DNA of 64,000 nucleotides from Microbacterium ureisolvens (GCF_019511645.1 NZ_JAEUAX010000008.1:81641-145640); one strand, 5' to 3'; positions 55,499 to 64,000 are shown, counted from the first letter of the stretch. The notes: generated from the sequence alone by a model not told the origin. Program-made: numbers and translations.

Positions 55499-55523
55499 CG
55501 GATGCTGCGTGCCGCAGCATCCG
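55499..55523. terminator. Hairpin between convergent genes
   Basis: A perfect 11-bp stem (CGGATGCTGCG, loop TGC) sits just after the SRPBCC-like stop codon and eight bases from the end of the FMN reductase gene. It can terminate both. Confidence 0.8.
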
Positions 55524-55530
55524 TGATCCA

Positions 55531-56124
55531 TCACCCCTGCGGAATGACGGTCAGGACCCGCGCGACGTATTCGAGGAACTTCGCCATGAAGGTGCGCAGG
55601 AACTTCTCGGTCTCGGCGTCGGTCACGCGTCCGTCGTCGTCGATCAGACCCGGCGTGATCTGGATGTACGCCTCGGGCGACGTCATCTGCCGGGCGTTGA
55701 GGTAGCTCAAGGTGCTGCGGAGGGTCTGCTGGCCGACTGCAGTGCCGATCTTTCCCGGCGACCCGCCGATGACCCCGGTGGGCTTGTCCTCCCAGGCGCT
55801 GTCGCCGTAGGGCCGGCTCCCCCAGTCGATCGCGTTCTTGAGCGGCCCGGGGATGGACCGGTTGTACTCGGGAGTGACGAACAGCACGGCGTCCGCCGAT
55901 CCCACGGCCTCCTTGAACTCGCGTGCGACCTGCGGATAGTCCGCGTCGAGGTCGCGGTTGTACAACGGGAGGTCGGCATAGGAGATCTCGAAGAACTCGA
56001 GCTCCTTCGGCGCCAGACGCTGAAGCGCCTCCGCGAGTTGACGGTTGACGGATTCGCGGGAGAGGCTGCCGACGATCACGCCGACGCGGTAGGGCGGTTC
56101 GTGCTCAACGATCTCGATCTGCAT
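55531..56124 (-). CDS. NADPH-dependent FMN reductase
   Basis: A 197-residue flavodoxin-fold protein of the NADPH-dependent FMN reductase family. The flavin-phosphate loop is in GVIVGSLSRESVNRQ, and TPEYNRSIPGPLKNAIDWGS plus GVIGGSPGKIGTAVGQ are characteristic. Its electron acceptor (flavin, quinone, chromate or azo dye) is not given by sequence. I chose the ATG at 56122-56124, since CAGGCT ends six bases before it and no Shine-Dalgarno supports the upstream alternative. Confidence 0.94.
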   Translation of the reverse strand: MQIEIVEHEPPYRVGVIVGSLSRESVNRQLAEALQRLAPKELEFFEISYADLPLYNRDLDADYPQVAREFKEAVGSADAVLFVTPEYNRSIPGPLKNAIDWGSRPYGDSAWEDKPTGVIGGSPGKIGTAVGQQTLRSTLSYLNARQMTSPEAYIQITPGLIDDDGRVTDAETEKFLRTFMAKFLEYVARVLTVIPQG

Positions 56125-56264
56125 GCCGCCAGCCTGCACCCGTGACCGCCGGCCACGCACCCCCTTGCGCTGGGGGCGGTTCGGGTATCACGCCCGCACG
56201 GGAACCCTCTTCCAGAGCGGGGGAAGTCGCTGCATTGTGGGAGCCGTAGACCTGGGGGTGTGAC

Positions 56265-58007
56265 ATGGCCGACGGTGTCGATTTCGCGGAACCGGCCGAC
56301 GAACCGCGCACTCACGTCACGCTGCGACTCATCGCGCAGGATCCGTCGGTCAGCGGGGATGACGCGCGGATCCTCACCGCCCACGTGAAGGTGCCGTGGT
56401 CGCGCATGGAGGACGGACCCCGCGGGGCGCGGCTCCACGTGGTGGACTACGACACCGCGACCGGCAGGTACGTCAAGCACGAGCCGCTGGGCACGGACGA
56501 CCTCTTCGCGGACGCCGCCGACGAGGTCCTGCGCACCGACTGGGCCTTCCATGCGCAGCACGTGTACGCCACCGCCGCGCGCACGCTCGCCACATTCGAG
56601 ACGGCGCTGGGGCGGCGGCTGCCGTGGGGCTTCCGCAGCCACCAGCTGTTCCTGGTGCCCCACGCCTTCGCCGAGGCCAACGCCTACTACTCGTTCGAGG
56701 ATCGCGCGCTGCTGTTCGGCTACGTTCCTCCGGCCGACCCGACCGGCGAGGCGATCTACACCTGCCTGAGCCACGACGTCGTGGTGCACGAGACGACGCA
56801 CGCCGTGCTCGACGGGCTGCGCGGCCGGTTCCTCGAGCCGAGCCTGCCCGATCAGGCCGCGTTCCATGAGGGCTTCGCCGACATCGTGGCGCTGCTGTCG
56901 GTGTTCTCGATGCGGCCCGTCATCGAGCAGGCGCTCGGCAAGCCCGACAAGAGCGGGCGCATCCCCCGCAGCCATGTGACTCCCGAGGCTCTGCGCAGGA
57001 ACATGCTCGCGCGCGTGGCCGAGCAGATCGGCAGCGTGCTGACACAGGGGCGCGGCGCACTGCGGGAGTCGGCGCTGAACCCGCCGCCCGCCGACTGGGC
57101 GAAGCGGGCCGACTTCCTCGAGCCGCACCGGCGCGGCGAGGTGCTCGTGGCGATCGCCTTCGATCTGCTCATCGAGATCTGGGACAAGCGCCTTCAGGCG
57201 CTGTTCTCGCGACCGAACGGGGAGGCGGTGACCGGCAAGGGGGTCACCGTCGACCGCGCGCGGGCCGCCGAGGAGGGCGCGAAGGCGGCGTCGCAGCTGC
57301 TGACGATGCTGATCCGCGGGCTCGACTACCTGCCGCCCGTGGAGTTCGACTTCGGCGACCTGCTCAACGCGGTGCTGCTGGCCGACCACGAGGTCGTGCC
57401 CGACGACGACCTCGGCTACCGCAGGCTCCTGGTCGACGGGTTCGCCAGGGCCGGCATCAGGCTCCCCTCCGGTCGCGTGACCGACGTGCTCGAGTCGGAG
57501 CTGCCGCCGCGCTATCTCGGGATCAACTTCGCAGGGCTCCGCAGCGACCGCGACGAGGTGTCGCGCTTCCTCTGGCAGAACGCCCGACGCCTCGACGTGT
57601 CGACCGACTACTACACCGTCATCGAGTCGGTGCTGCCGACGCAGCGCATCGGTCCGGACGGGCTCATCGTGCCGGAGTCGGTCGCGACGTACGTGCAGAT
57701 GGCCGACATGACCGCCCGCGAGTTCACCGACGAGTCGGGGCTCCAGCTCTCCCCCGCGATCGATCCGCAGACGCCCGTTCAGCTGTTCGGCGGCGGGACG
57801 CTGATCTTCGACCAGTTCGGGCGGCTCAAGCTGCACATCCAGAAGCGCCTGGACGACTGGCGTCGTCAGCAGCTGCGACTCGACCACCTCGCGCGCACCG
57901 GCCGCATCGACGCGAAACGCCGCCTCGGCTTCTCGGACGGCGCCGCCCGCGGGCAGACGTTCGCCGAGCTGCACCGCACCGAACGAAGCTCCGGGGAGGC
58001 ATGGTGA
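56265..58007 (+). CDS. HExxH metallopeptidase-like protein
   Basis: A 580-residue soluble protein of gluzincin type. The zinc motif is VVVHETTHAVLDG (His175, Glu176, His179), with Glu202 in HEGFADIV as the likely third ligand and Asp206 in the thermolysin-like ExxxD arrangement. There is no signal peptide, so it acts in the cytoplasm, which is unusual for thermolysin-like enzymes. The N-terminal 120 residues are beta-rich; the C-terminal half is helical and ends in basic residues. The ATG follows GGGGG by six bases. Its last codons overlap the metallo-beta-lactamase-fold gene, so the two proteins are probably partners. Confidence 0.87.
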   Translation: MADGVDFAEPADEPRTHVTLRLIAQDPSVSGDDARILTAHVKVPWSRMEDGPRGARLHVVDYDTATGRYVKHEPLGTDDLFADAADEVLRTDWAFHAQHVYATAARTLATFETALGRRLPWGFRSHQLFLVPHAFAEANAYYSFEDRALLFGYVPPADPTGEAIYTCLSHDVVVHETTHAVLDGLRGRFLEPSLPDQAAFHEGFADIVALLSVFSMRPVIEQALGKPDKSGRIPRSHVTPEALRRNMLARVAEQIGSVLTQGRGALRESALNPPPADWAKRADFLEPHRRGEVLVAIAFDLLIEIWDKRLQALFSRPNGEAVTGKGVTVDRARAAEEGAKAASQLLTMLIRGLDYLPPVEFDFGDLLNAVLLADHEVVPDDDLGYRRLLVDGFARAGIRLPSGRVTDVLESELPPRYLGINFAGLRSDRDEVSRFLWQNARRLDVSTDYYTVIESVLPTQRIGPDGLIVPESVATYVQMADMTAREFTDESGLQLSPAIDPQTPVQLFGGGTLIFDQFGRLKLHIQKRLDDWRRQQLRLDHLARTGRIDAKRRLGFSDGAARGQTFAELHRTERSSGEAW

Positions 58008-59332
58008 GCACTCCGACGCGCGTCCGCGTCCGCACGTACCAGGTCGGCTTCGGCGACTGCTTCCTCGTGTCGGTCGAGTACGACGAGCCCCTCCCCGACG
58101 GCCGCGCCGAGCGGCATCTGCTCATCGACTACGGCACGAGCCACGCGCCCCGCGAGGGCATGGCCCGCGGCCGCATGGGCGATGTGGCCGCCCTCATCGA
58201 GAAGCACACGGGCGGCGAGCTCGACGTGCTCGTGGTGACGCACCGGCATCGCGACCACCTGCGGGGGTTCGAGGTCGACGCCGGGGCGGCGATCATGAGG
58301 AGGCTCGCCCCGAAGCTCGTGCTGCGGTCGTGGACCGAGGATCCGCGGCTGCCCGCGACCGCCGATGGGCCGGACGGCGCGGGACTCGACGCCGCCGAGC
58401 CGCCGAACGGCCTCAGCCGCGCCGCCGTGCGGTACGCGGCGCTGCTGGCGCAGGCGCAGGACCACGTCGCGAAGCTGACGCAGCTGGTGGGCCTCGACGA
58501 CGAGGTGAAGGCCGCTGCCGAGGACCAGCTCAAGAACGCCGAAGCGGTCGCCCTCCTGGACGAGCTGTCGCTCGGCGAACGGGGCCGCTACCTCCACGCC
58601 GGGATGGAATCGGGGATCGAGGGCCTGGTTCCGGGGATGCGCGCGACCGTGCTCGGCCCGCCCACCGTCGACCAGGACCCGCGCGTCGCGAAGCAGCGAG
58701 AGGACGATCCGGAGTACTGGCTGGCCGCGCTCGGCGCCTCGCTGCGCGTCGTCGGCTCGGCCGCCGATGCGGGCGCCGACGCCCCCGCGCCGATCTCTCA
58801 CGGGCCGGGACCCGTCCGCTGGCTCATCGACCGCCTCGCGGACCAGCGGTCGCACTCGGCGGCACGCCTGGTGCGCGACCTCGACGACGCCCTCAACAAC
58901 ACCAGCGTCATCCTGCTGCTCGAGATCGAGGGCCTTTCGATGCTGTTCCCCGGCGATGCGCAGATCGAGAACTGGCGGCTCACCCTGGAGCGGCTGAAGG
59001 ACGAGCCGCAGCTGCGCGACCGGCTCGCCGGCATCGACCTGTACAAGGTCGGGCATCACGGCAGCCGCAACGCCACCCCCCGCTCGCTGCACGCGCTGTG
59101 GAAGGACCGCAAGGCCGACCGCCCACGGCTCGCCGCGGTCATGTCCACCCGCCAGGGCGTCCATGGCACGGGCGACGGCGCGGTGCCGCAGCCGCAGCTT
59201 GTCACCGCCCTCCGCGAGGTCGCCGACCTCTACTCGACCGACGACCTCACCGGCGGCGAAGAGTGGATCGAGCTCGAGGCCGACGCCGCGGGCGGCCCCT
59301 TCCGCCCCGTCCCGTTCGTCCAGGACGGGTGA
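58001..59332 (+). CDS. Metallo-beta-lactamase-fold hydrolase
   Basis: A 443-residue protein of the ComEC/Rec2-like branch of the metallo-beta-lactamase superfamily. QVGFGDCFLV at the start and the zinc motif THRHRDHLRGF (His81, His83, Asp85, His86) are clear; DLYKVGHHGSRNAT and a following LFPGDA supply further ligands. This branch includes nucleases and phosphodiesterases. An insert of about 150 residues (120-270) separates the motifs. Two starts are possible, ATG at 58001 and GTG at 58004; both overlap the metallopeptidase gene. Confidence 0.9.
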   Translation: MVSTPTRVRVRTYQVGFGDCFLVSVEYDEPLPDGRAERHLLIDYGTSHAPREGMARGRMGDVAALIEKHTGGELDVLVVTHRHRDHLRGFEVDAGAAIMRRLAPKLVLRSWTEDPRLPATADGPDGAGLDAAEPPNGLSRAAVRYAALLAQAQDHVAKLTQLVGLDDEVKAAAEDQLKNAEAVALLDELSLGERGRYLHAGMESGIEGLVPGMRATVLGPPTVDQDPRVAKQREDDPEYWLAALGASLRVVGSAADAGADAPAPISHGPGPVRWLIDRLADQRSHSAARLVRDLDDALNNTSVILLLEIEGLSMLFPGDAQIENWRLTLERLKDEPQLRDRLAGIDLYKVGHHGSRNATPRSLHALWKDRKADRPRLAAVMSTRQGVHGTGDGAVPQPQLVTALREVADLYSTDDLTGGEEWIELEADAAGGPFRPVPFVQDG

Positions 59333-59374
59333 CGGATGCTGCGTCGCGAAGCCCTGCGCCGCAGCATCCGTCAC
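59329..59374. terminator. Terminator between the MBL gene and the ABC permease
   Basis: A 15-bp perfect inverted repeat, GTGACGGATGCTGCG (59329-59343) with its complement at 59360-59374, contains the stop codon of the MBL gene and ends 10 bases before the permease stop. It can terminate both. Confidence 0.8.
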
Positions 59375-59384
59375 CCGGCCGGTC

Positions 59385-60866
59385 TCAGTCGGCGAGCGCC
59401 TCGACCGGTGCGACACGCGTCGCCAGGCGCGTCGGCACGACCGCCGCGACGAGGGTGAGGACGGCGGTCGCGACCACGATGATCGCCACCGGGAGCCACG
59501 GCACGGCGGGAGCGACCAGCGTCGGCGCCGAGAACGAGGGCGGCATCGGCACAGCGCCGAGGAGCGACTGCGCGCCCGCCCAGCCGTAGGCGATGCCCAG
59601 CACGAGCCCGGTGACGGTCGCGGTGATCGTGATGTGCGCGGCCTCGAACAGCACCATCCGGCGTACCTGCCCGGTCGACACGCCGAGCGCACGCAGCAGC
59701 CCGAGCTCGCGGCGGCGCTGCACCACGCCGATCGTGAGGAGGTTCACGAGCCCGACCGCGGCGATCACCGCCGACACGGCGACGAGGCCCATCATGATCC
59801 CGGCGAACGTGTCGAGCAGCGTGGTCATCTCCTGCGGCGCCTCGCCGCCCGCCGAAGTCGTGAGCACGACCTTCACGGTCTCGAGCGCCACCGCGAACAT
59901 CGTCACGAGCGTCACGCCCATCACGACGCCGATGGCCATGCGGCTGGAGCGCTCGGGGTAGCGGAGGGCGTTCTCGGATGCGAGCCGCGCCGTCGCCGAC
60001 GAGCCGAAGAGCCTGCCCACCAGCCGCAGCACCGGCGGCATCACGAGCGTGGCACCGAGTGCGAGACCGGTGAACGAGAAGATGCCGCCGAAGAACGCGA
60101 CGATCACACCGAGCGGCGCGACGAGACCGATCGCGATGCCTCCCGCGAGCAGCGCACCACCGATCGCGAACAGCGTGATCGCGGCGCCGTTGCGCGCTGT
60201 CTTGCGCGTGTAGGCATCGTGGGACGCCTCGACCGAGCCGCCGAGTGCCTGCAGCGGCGTCACGGCCAGCACCCGCCGCGAGCCGGCCCACGCCGCGGCC
60301 CACGTCGTGAGCGCGACCACGACCGCCGGGATCACGAGCACGGGCTGCACGACGGCGTACTCGACGTCACCGATGCCGAAGGCGACCCCGGCCAGGACGA
60401 CGCCCGCCCATGACACGAGAGTGCCGCCGACGAGCCCGAGCACGGCGCCGATGACTCCGACGACGAGCCCCTGGCGCGCGACCTCGGTGCGCTGCGATCG
60501 CGCGGACGCGCCGATGAGCCGCAGCAGGGCGATGCGGCGCGTCCGGCCGGCGATGACCGTCGCGAAGGTGTTCGCCGTGACGATGGCCGCAACGTACACC
60601 GCGACCCCGATCAGCAGGAAGCTCATGATCGCGAGCACCGCGGCGAGCGTGCCGCTCTCCCCGATGAACGGGTCTGCCCGAAGCACCGCGGCGATGAACC
60701 CGGTGGCGCTTAGCAGGATCGCACCGAACGCGCTCGAGATCCCGGCCACCAGGATGCTCGCCCCCATGCCCCGCTCGCGCAGCCACGCCGGCGGCGAAGA
60801 GGCGCTTCGCGAGACCGACGCCGTGGGCCGAGGCATCCGTCGTCCCGTCTCGGCGATCGCGGTCAC
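59385..60866 (-). CDS. FtsX-type ABC transporter permease
   Basis: A 493-residue membrane protein with two FtsX-like permease domains, one at about residues 55-195 and one at 365-490, each preceded or followed by pairs of transmembrane segments. RRIALLRLIGAS and RRRELGLLRALGVSTGQVRRM are the coupling segments typical of the MacB/LolE class. With the upstream ATPase it forms an exporter or a protein that transmits force across the membrane. The start is GTG, overlapping the ATPase stop (GTGA); a longer reading frame upstream is only overlap. Confidence 0.94.
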   Translation of the reverse strand: MTAIAETGRRMPRPTASVSRSASSPPAWLRERGMGASILVAGISSAFGAILLSATGFIAAVLRADPFIGESGTLAAVLAIMSFLLIGVAVYVAAIVTANTFATVIAGRTRRIALLRLIGASARSQRTEVARQGLVVGVIGAVLGLVGGTLVSWAGVVLAGVAFGIGDVEYAVVQPVLVIPAVVVALTTWAAAWAGSRRVLAVTPLQALGGSVEASHDAYTRKTARNGAAITLFAIGGALLAGGIAIGLVAPLGVIVAFFGGIFSFTGLALGATLVMPPVLRLVGRLFGSSATARLASENALRYPERSSRMAIGVVMGVTLVTMFAVALETVKVVLTTSAGGEAPQEMTTLLDTFAGIMMGLVAVSAVIAAVGLVNLLTIGVVQRRRELGLLRALGVSTGQVRRMVLFEAAHITITATVTGLVLGIAYGWAGAQSLLGAVPMPPSFSAPTLVAPAVPWLPVAIIVVATAVLTLVAAVVPTRLATRVAPVEALAD

Positions 60867-61639
60867 GACGTCACCGCCACGGCGCCGAGCTCGGAGGCGA
60901 GCATGTAGGCCGAGATCTCCTCCGCGCTCTGGCGGGGCTTGTCGGCGACGATGCGCCCGTCGCCGAGGAACAGCACGCGGTCGGCGTGCGACGCGGCGAC
61001 CGGGTCGTGCGTCACCATGGCGATCGACTGGCCGTGCTCGCGGGTGGCCGCGGCGAGGAGCGCGAGCACCTCGCGCCCGGAGCGCGAGTCGAGGTTGCCG
61101 GTGGGCTCGTCTGCGAACACGAGGTCGGGCGAGGTGGCGAGGGCTCTGGCGATCGCAACGCGCTGCTGCTGGCCGCCCGACAGCTGGTGAGGCCGGTGGT
61201 TCAGACGCGATGTGAGGCCCAGCCGCTCGACGAGGCCGTCGATGCGCGCCCGCTCGAGTGCGGTCGGACGGCGACCGTCGAGATCGAACGGCAAGAGGAT
61301 GTTCCCGAGAGCGTCGAGGGTCGGCACGAGGTTGAACGCCTGGAAGACGAAGCCGACGCGACGGCGGCGCAGGATCGTGAGCTCGAGGTCGGAGAGGCCC
61401 GTGATGTCGGTGTCGCCGATCCACGCGCGGCCGCTGGTCGGGGCGTCCAGTCCCGCCATGATGTGCATGAGCGTCGACTTGCCCGAGCCCGACGGGCCCA
61501 TGATCGCGGTGAACTCGCCACGGCGGATGCCGACGCTCACGCCCTCGAGCGCGTGCACCGTGCTCTCGCCGGTTCCGTAGGTCTTGGTGAGCTGCTGCAC
61601 CCGGGCGGCGAGCCCGAGGTCGGTCGATGAGAGTTCCAT
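60863..61639 (-). CDS. MacB/LolD-type ABC transporter ATPase
   Basis: A 258-residue ATPase with Walker A GPSGSGKSTL, the Q-loop FVFQAFNLVP, signature LSGGQQQRVAIA and Walker B LVFADEPTGNLD, all of the LolD/MacB/FtsE group. It powers the overlapping FtsX-type permease. TAGCGT (61647-61652) ends seven bases before the ATG, with no Shine-Dalgarno, so the pair appears leaderless. The adjacent two-component genes may control it, as in antimicrobial-peptide exporters; that is inference from position. Confidence 0.96.
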   Translation of the reverse strand: MELSSTDLGLAARVQQLTKTYGTGESTVHALEGVSVGIRRGEFTAIMGPSGSGKSTLMHIMAGLDAPTSGRAWIGDTDITGLSDLELTILRRRRVGFVFQAFNLVPTLDALGNILLPFDLDGRRPTALERARIDGLVERLGLTSRLNHRPHQLSGGQQQRVAIARALATSPDLVFADEPTGNLDSRSGREVLALLAAATREHGQSIAMVTHDPVAASHADRVLFLGDGRIVADKPRQSAEEISAYMLASELGAVAVTS

Positions 61640-61646
61640 GCCTACG

Positions 61647-61652
61647 ACGCTA
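61647..61652 (-). promoter_or_regulatory. -10 element of the leaderless ABC exporter genes
   Basis: TAGCGT on the minus strand, seven bases before the start codon. No -35 of good quality lies 17 bp further up. Confidence 0.5.
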
Positions 61653-61790
61653 TGGACGGGCCGCTGTCGCGCGCGTCGGCCGTTCGACGCATCCTTCGTA
61701 CATCTCCAGGATGACGCGCCACCTTCGCCCTCCCGGTGCACGCACCTCCTTCATCGTTGAGTTGGCGGGGAGGAAGACGACGGGGACGAG

Positions 61791-62429
61791 CTAGGCGAGG
61801 CCGTGCTCGAAGGCGAAGACCACGAGCTGCACGCGGTCGCGGAGCGCGAGCTTGGTGAGAATCCGGCTGATGTGGGTCTTCACCGTGGCCTCGGAGAGGA
61901 ACTCGCGCGCAGCGATCTCGGCGTTGGAGAGCCCGCGCGCGGCGAGTGCGAAGATCTCGCGCTCGCGCTCGGTGAGCTCGGCGTATGCGGGCGGGACCGG
62001 CCGGGGCGCAGCATCCGTGAATCTCTCGAACAGATCGCGGGTGGCGGATGCCGCGATCACGGCCGACCCCGAATGCACGGTGCGGATCGCCGCGAGGAGG
62101 AACTCCGGGTCGGCGTCCTTGAGGAGGAAGCCGCTCGCGCCCTGGCGGATCGCGCGCGCGGCCGCCTCGTCGAGGTCGAACGTCGTGAGCATCACGATGC
62201 GCGGCGGCTCGGGGTCGCCGAGGAGCTCGGCGGTGGCGGCGAGGCCGTCCATGACCGGCATGCGGATGTCCATGAGCACGACGTCCGGTCGCGCCTGGCG
62301 CACGGCATGGATCGCCTCGCGGCCGTCGGAGGCCTCGGCCACCACCTCGAGGTCGGGCTGCGAGTCGACGAGCATGCGGATGCCGGCGCGGAAGAGCGCC
62401 TGGTCGTCGACGAGTGCGACGCGGATCAT
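61791..62429 (-). CDS. NarL/LuxR-family response regulator
   Basis: A 212-residue response regulator. The receiver domain starts MIRVALVDDQALFRAG, with the phospho-acceptor Asp in DVVLMDIRMPVMDG and the Lys in GFLLKDAD. The C-terminal LuxR-type HTH is in LTEREREIFALAARGLSNAE and TVKTHISRIL. Shine-Dalgarno GGGGG stands about six bases before the ATG. It follows the histidine kinase gene by 126 bp and precedes the ABC exporter, which is its likely target. Confidence 0.96.
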   Translation of the reverse strand: MIRVALVDDQALFRAGIRMLVDSQPDLEVVAEASDGREAIHAVRQARPDVVLMDIRMPVMDGLAATAELLGDPEPPRIVMLTTFDLDEAAARAIRQGASGFLLKDADPEFLLAAIRTVHSGSAVIAASATRDLFERFTDAAPRPVPPAYAELTEREREIFALAARGLSNAEIAAREFLSEATVKTHISRILTKLALRDRVQLVVFAFEHGLA

Positions 62430-62555
62430 GCCCGGCCCCCTTCGTTGTCCCTGTTTCCGTCCTTCATGTCCCGATTCCCGCCGCAGGAAGCCCCGCCGGC
62501 GAACGAAAGCAGGACACGCTCGGTGCGGCGCCACGACTCGTCGCGAAGAGCCTCC

Positions 62556-63743
62556 TCATGAGGACGCCCCGACCGGGATCTGGGCCCGCACCGCGAAAGA
62601 GCCGGACTCCTCCGCGGCCTCGAGGCGGCCGCCGGACAGCTGCGCGCGCTCGCGCATGCCGATGAGTCCGTGCCCCGGTCGGCCGGTCGCAGCACCGGGA
62701 GCCACGGGGTTGCGGACCCCGATCTCGACGCGGTCGGAGAGCCACTCCAGCCGCACATCGACCGGACCGCCGGGAGCGCCGTGCCGCAGCGCGTTCGTGA
62801 ACGCCTCCTGCAGGATGCGGTAGACGGCGAGCTGCACCGCGGCCGGAGGCTCTCCGGGCGGGGCGGGATCGACGTCGACGCGCAGCTGCACCCCGGCGGC
62901 ACGCACCTGGGCGTACAGCTCCTCCAGGTCGGCGAGGGTGGGTTGCGGCCCATCGCCCTGACGGTGGCGCAGCTGCCCGAGGAGCAGGCGCACATCGGCG
63001 AGCGCCGCCCGGGCAGTAGTCGAGATCGTGGACAGCGCCTCGGTCGCCACCGCAGGATCGGATGCTGCCGCATAGCGCGCGCCGTCGGCCTGGGCGATCA
63101 CGACCGCGAGCGAGTGGGCGACCACGTCGTGCATGTCGCGCGCGATGCGCACCCGCTCGTGCTCGGCGGCGGTCTCGGCCTCGGCGCGCTGCTGGGCCTC
63201 TCGGTTCTCGCGCGCCCGCACCGCGGTGCGCACGAGGGCGCCGATCGTCCACGAGAGCCCGAGGGCGAAGGCCGCGGCCACGAGCATGACGAGCGCCAAC
63301 GGCAGCGTCTGCCACGACAGGCCGCCGCCCGCGAAGACCGGCCCCGCGAACAGGTAGACCGTGATCACCAGCGCGCCCACGAGCGCCGAGGCGAAGCCCG
63401 CCCAGTAGACCAGCCGCGACCCGTACGCCGCGGTGGTGTACAGCACGCCGAAGATCGCGACGTCCGAGAAGCTGGGCGGTCGCCCGAGCCCCATCTGCAC
63501 GAGCGCGCCGACCCACGCGATGCCGAGCGCGAGCATCGGCGACAGGCGACGCAGCGCCAGCGCGCCGCTGAACAGGGCGGCGATGAGCAGTCCGGTGATG
63601 ACCTGCCCGAGCGACCCGAGCCGGGACTCCAGCCCCCACGCGCCGGCGGCCAGCACCGTCTCCACCGGCCACGCGATGAGGAAGAACGCGACCGCCACGA
63701 TGACGTCGACGACGAGCTGGGACGTCTTCAGGCGGCGGAACAC
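62556..63743 (-). CDS. Sensor histidine kinase, NarX/DesK-type
   Basis: A 395-residue membrane kinase. Five to six transmembrane segments occupy residues ~12-175, without a large sensor loop, so it likely senses the membrane. HisKA_3 dimerisation follows, with the phospho-accepting His in IARDMHDVVAHSLAVV, and an ATPase domain ends the protein (QEAFTNALRHG and GHGLIGMRERA). The start is GTG; TAGCGT (63750-63755) ends six bases before it. Confidence 0.95.
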   Translation of the reverse strand: MFRRLKTSQLVVDVIVAVAFFLIAWPVETVLAAGAWGLESRLGSLGQVITGLLIAALFSGALALRRLSPMLALGIAWVGALVQMGLGRPPSFSDVAIFGVLYTTAAYGSRLVYWAGFASALVGALVITVYLFAGPVFAGGGLSWQTLPLALVMLVAAAFALGLSWTIGALVRTAVRARENREAQQRAEAETAAEHERVRIARDMHDVVAHSLAVVIAQADGARYAAASDPAVATEALSTISTTARAALADVRLLLGQLRHRQGDGPQPTLADLEELYAQVRAAGVQLRVDVDPAPPGEPPAAVQLAVYRILQEAFTNALRHGAPGGPVDVRLEWLSDRVEIGVRNPVAPGAATGRPGHGLIGMRERAQLSGGRLEAAEESGSFAVRAQIPVGASS

Positions 63744-63749
63744 CGTCTC

Positions 63750-63755
63750 ACGCTA
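63750..63755 (-). promoter_or_regulatory. -10 element of the leaderless two-component operon
   Basis: TAGCGT on the minus strand with a six-base gap to the GTG start of the kinase gene; the same hexamer stands before pxpA and before the ABC exporter ATPase. Confidence 0.5.
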
Positions 63756-63885
63756 CGCGAGGGCCTGGGGCCGCGGCATCCGTCCCGCGCTGTATCCGCC
63801 CGCGGCGAGGTCCGTCCAGCGATGTACGGCGACGGATGCTGCGGCACGCCTCGTCCCGGATCCATAAGGTCTGCCCACCCGACCA

Positions 63886-63914
63886 TTGCGCCGCACCGGG
63901 CGAGGCTTTACTGT
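63886..63914 (+). promoter_or_regulatory. Promoter of the last, incomplete gene
   Basis: A -35 TTGCGC (63886-63891), a 17-bp spacer and a -10 TACTGT (63909-63914) precede an ATG at 63942. The GGATCCATAAGG sequence upstream resembles the palindrome before the transporter ATPase gene. Confidence 0.5.
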
Positions 63915-63941
63915 CGCGTCACAGGCCGAAACCGACGGGAA

Positions 63942-64000
63942 ATGTCGGATGGCCAGGATCGGGAAGCGGGGCCGGTCCATCGATCGGATCCTGTCTCTTA
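63942..64000 (+). CDS. 5' end of an unidentified gene
   Basis: From the ATG at 63942 the frame is open to the window edge and reads MSDGQDREAGPVHRSDP and two more residues. GGGAA just before the ATG is a weak ribosome-binding site, and a promoter lies 30 bp upstream. Too little is present for a family. The last ten bases may be adapter sequence, in which case the final residues are not genuine. Confidence 0.35.
   Translation, partial: MSDGQDREAGPVHRSDPVS

Noticed and set aside
63753..63980. A 75-codon minus-strand open frame near the window end
   Set aside because: It has no ribosome-binding site, no recognisable sequence, and lies across the predicted plus-strand promoter and the leaderless start of the histidine kinase.

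Overview
The window is high-GC DNA (about 70 %) with GTG and TTG starts, 1-4 nt stop/start overlaps, possible leaderless genes and actinobacterial forms of RpoB (1166 aa), RpoC (1290 aa), EF-G and EF-Tu. Gene content and protein style fit Microbacteriaceae, most likely Microbacterium or a close relative. That genus call is inference from protein style, not from a marker search. No rRNA, tRNA, CRISPR array, insertion sequence or prophage was seen.

Layout. 0.1-4.9 kb: the str operon on the minus strand (rpsL-rpsG-fusA-tuf), with a recognisable promoter, a long leader and strong hairpins between cistrons. 4.9-19.3 kb: a minus-strand operon of seven genes: Ser/Thr kinase, a 1989-residue secreted Ig/fibronectin-type protein, MoxR ATPase, DUF58 protein, a transglutaminase-fold protein lacking its catalytic Cys and His, an FHA protein and a small membrane protein. 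All junctions but one overlap by 1-4 nt. It looks like a phospho-regulated envelope system. 19.4-25.2 kb: small membrane proteins, a tail-to-tail pair of paralogous Cys-rich exported proteins, and a three-gene envelope/stress operon (Gly/Thr-rich protein, holin-X family protein, DUF3618/LEA-like protein). 25.5-28.5 kb: a secreted protein with eight HYR repeats and a PxKF domain. 28.7-36.1 kb: rpoB-rpoC.

36.4-43.7 kb is the most distinctive part: a DUF4062-STAND NTPase, a CHAT protease and an alpha/beta-hydrolase-caspase fusion, all on the plus strand. The STAND promoter sits back to back with the rpoB promoter. The set has the logic of a sensor/amplifier plus two cysteine-protease effectors, as in prokaryotic conflict or cell-death systems. 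The DUF4062 domain has a codon usage unlike the rest of its own gene.

43.7-51.9 kb: 5-oxoprolinase genes (pxpA and a fused pxpBC) and a peptide/oligopeptide ABC transporter whose fused ATPase gene faces its permease and binding-protein genes. 52.1-56.1 kb: single housekeeping or accessory genes (spermidine-synthase-like, TPR, SprT-like, ComB-like, SRPBCC-like, FMN reductase). 56.3-59.3 kb: a coupled HExxH metallopeptidase and metallo-beta-lactamase-fold pair. 59.4-63.7 kb: a MacB/FtsX-type ABC exporter and a two-component system. The last bases hold a promoter and the start of a plus-strand gene, and the final ten bases equal the start of the Nextera mosaic end.
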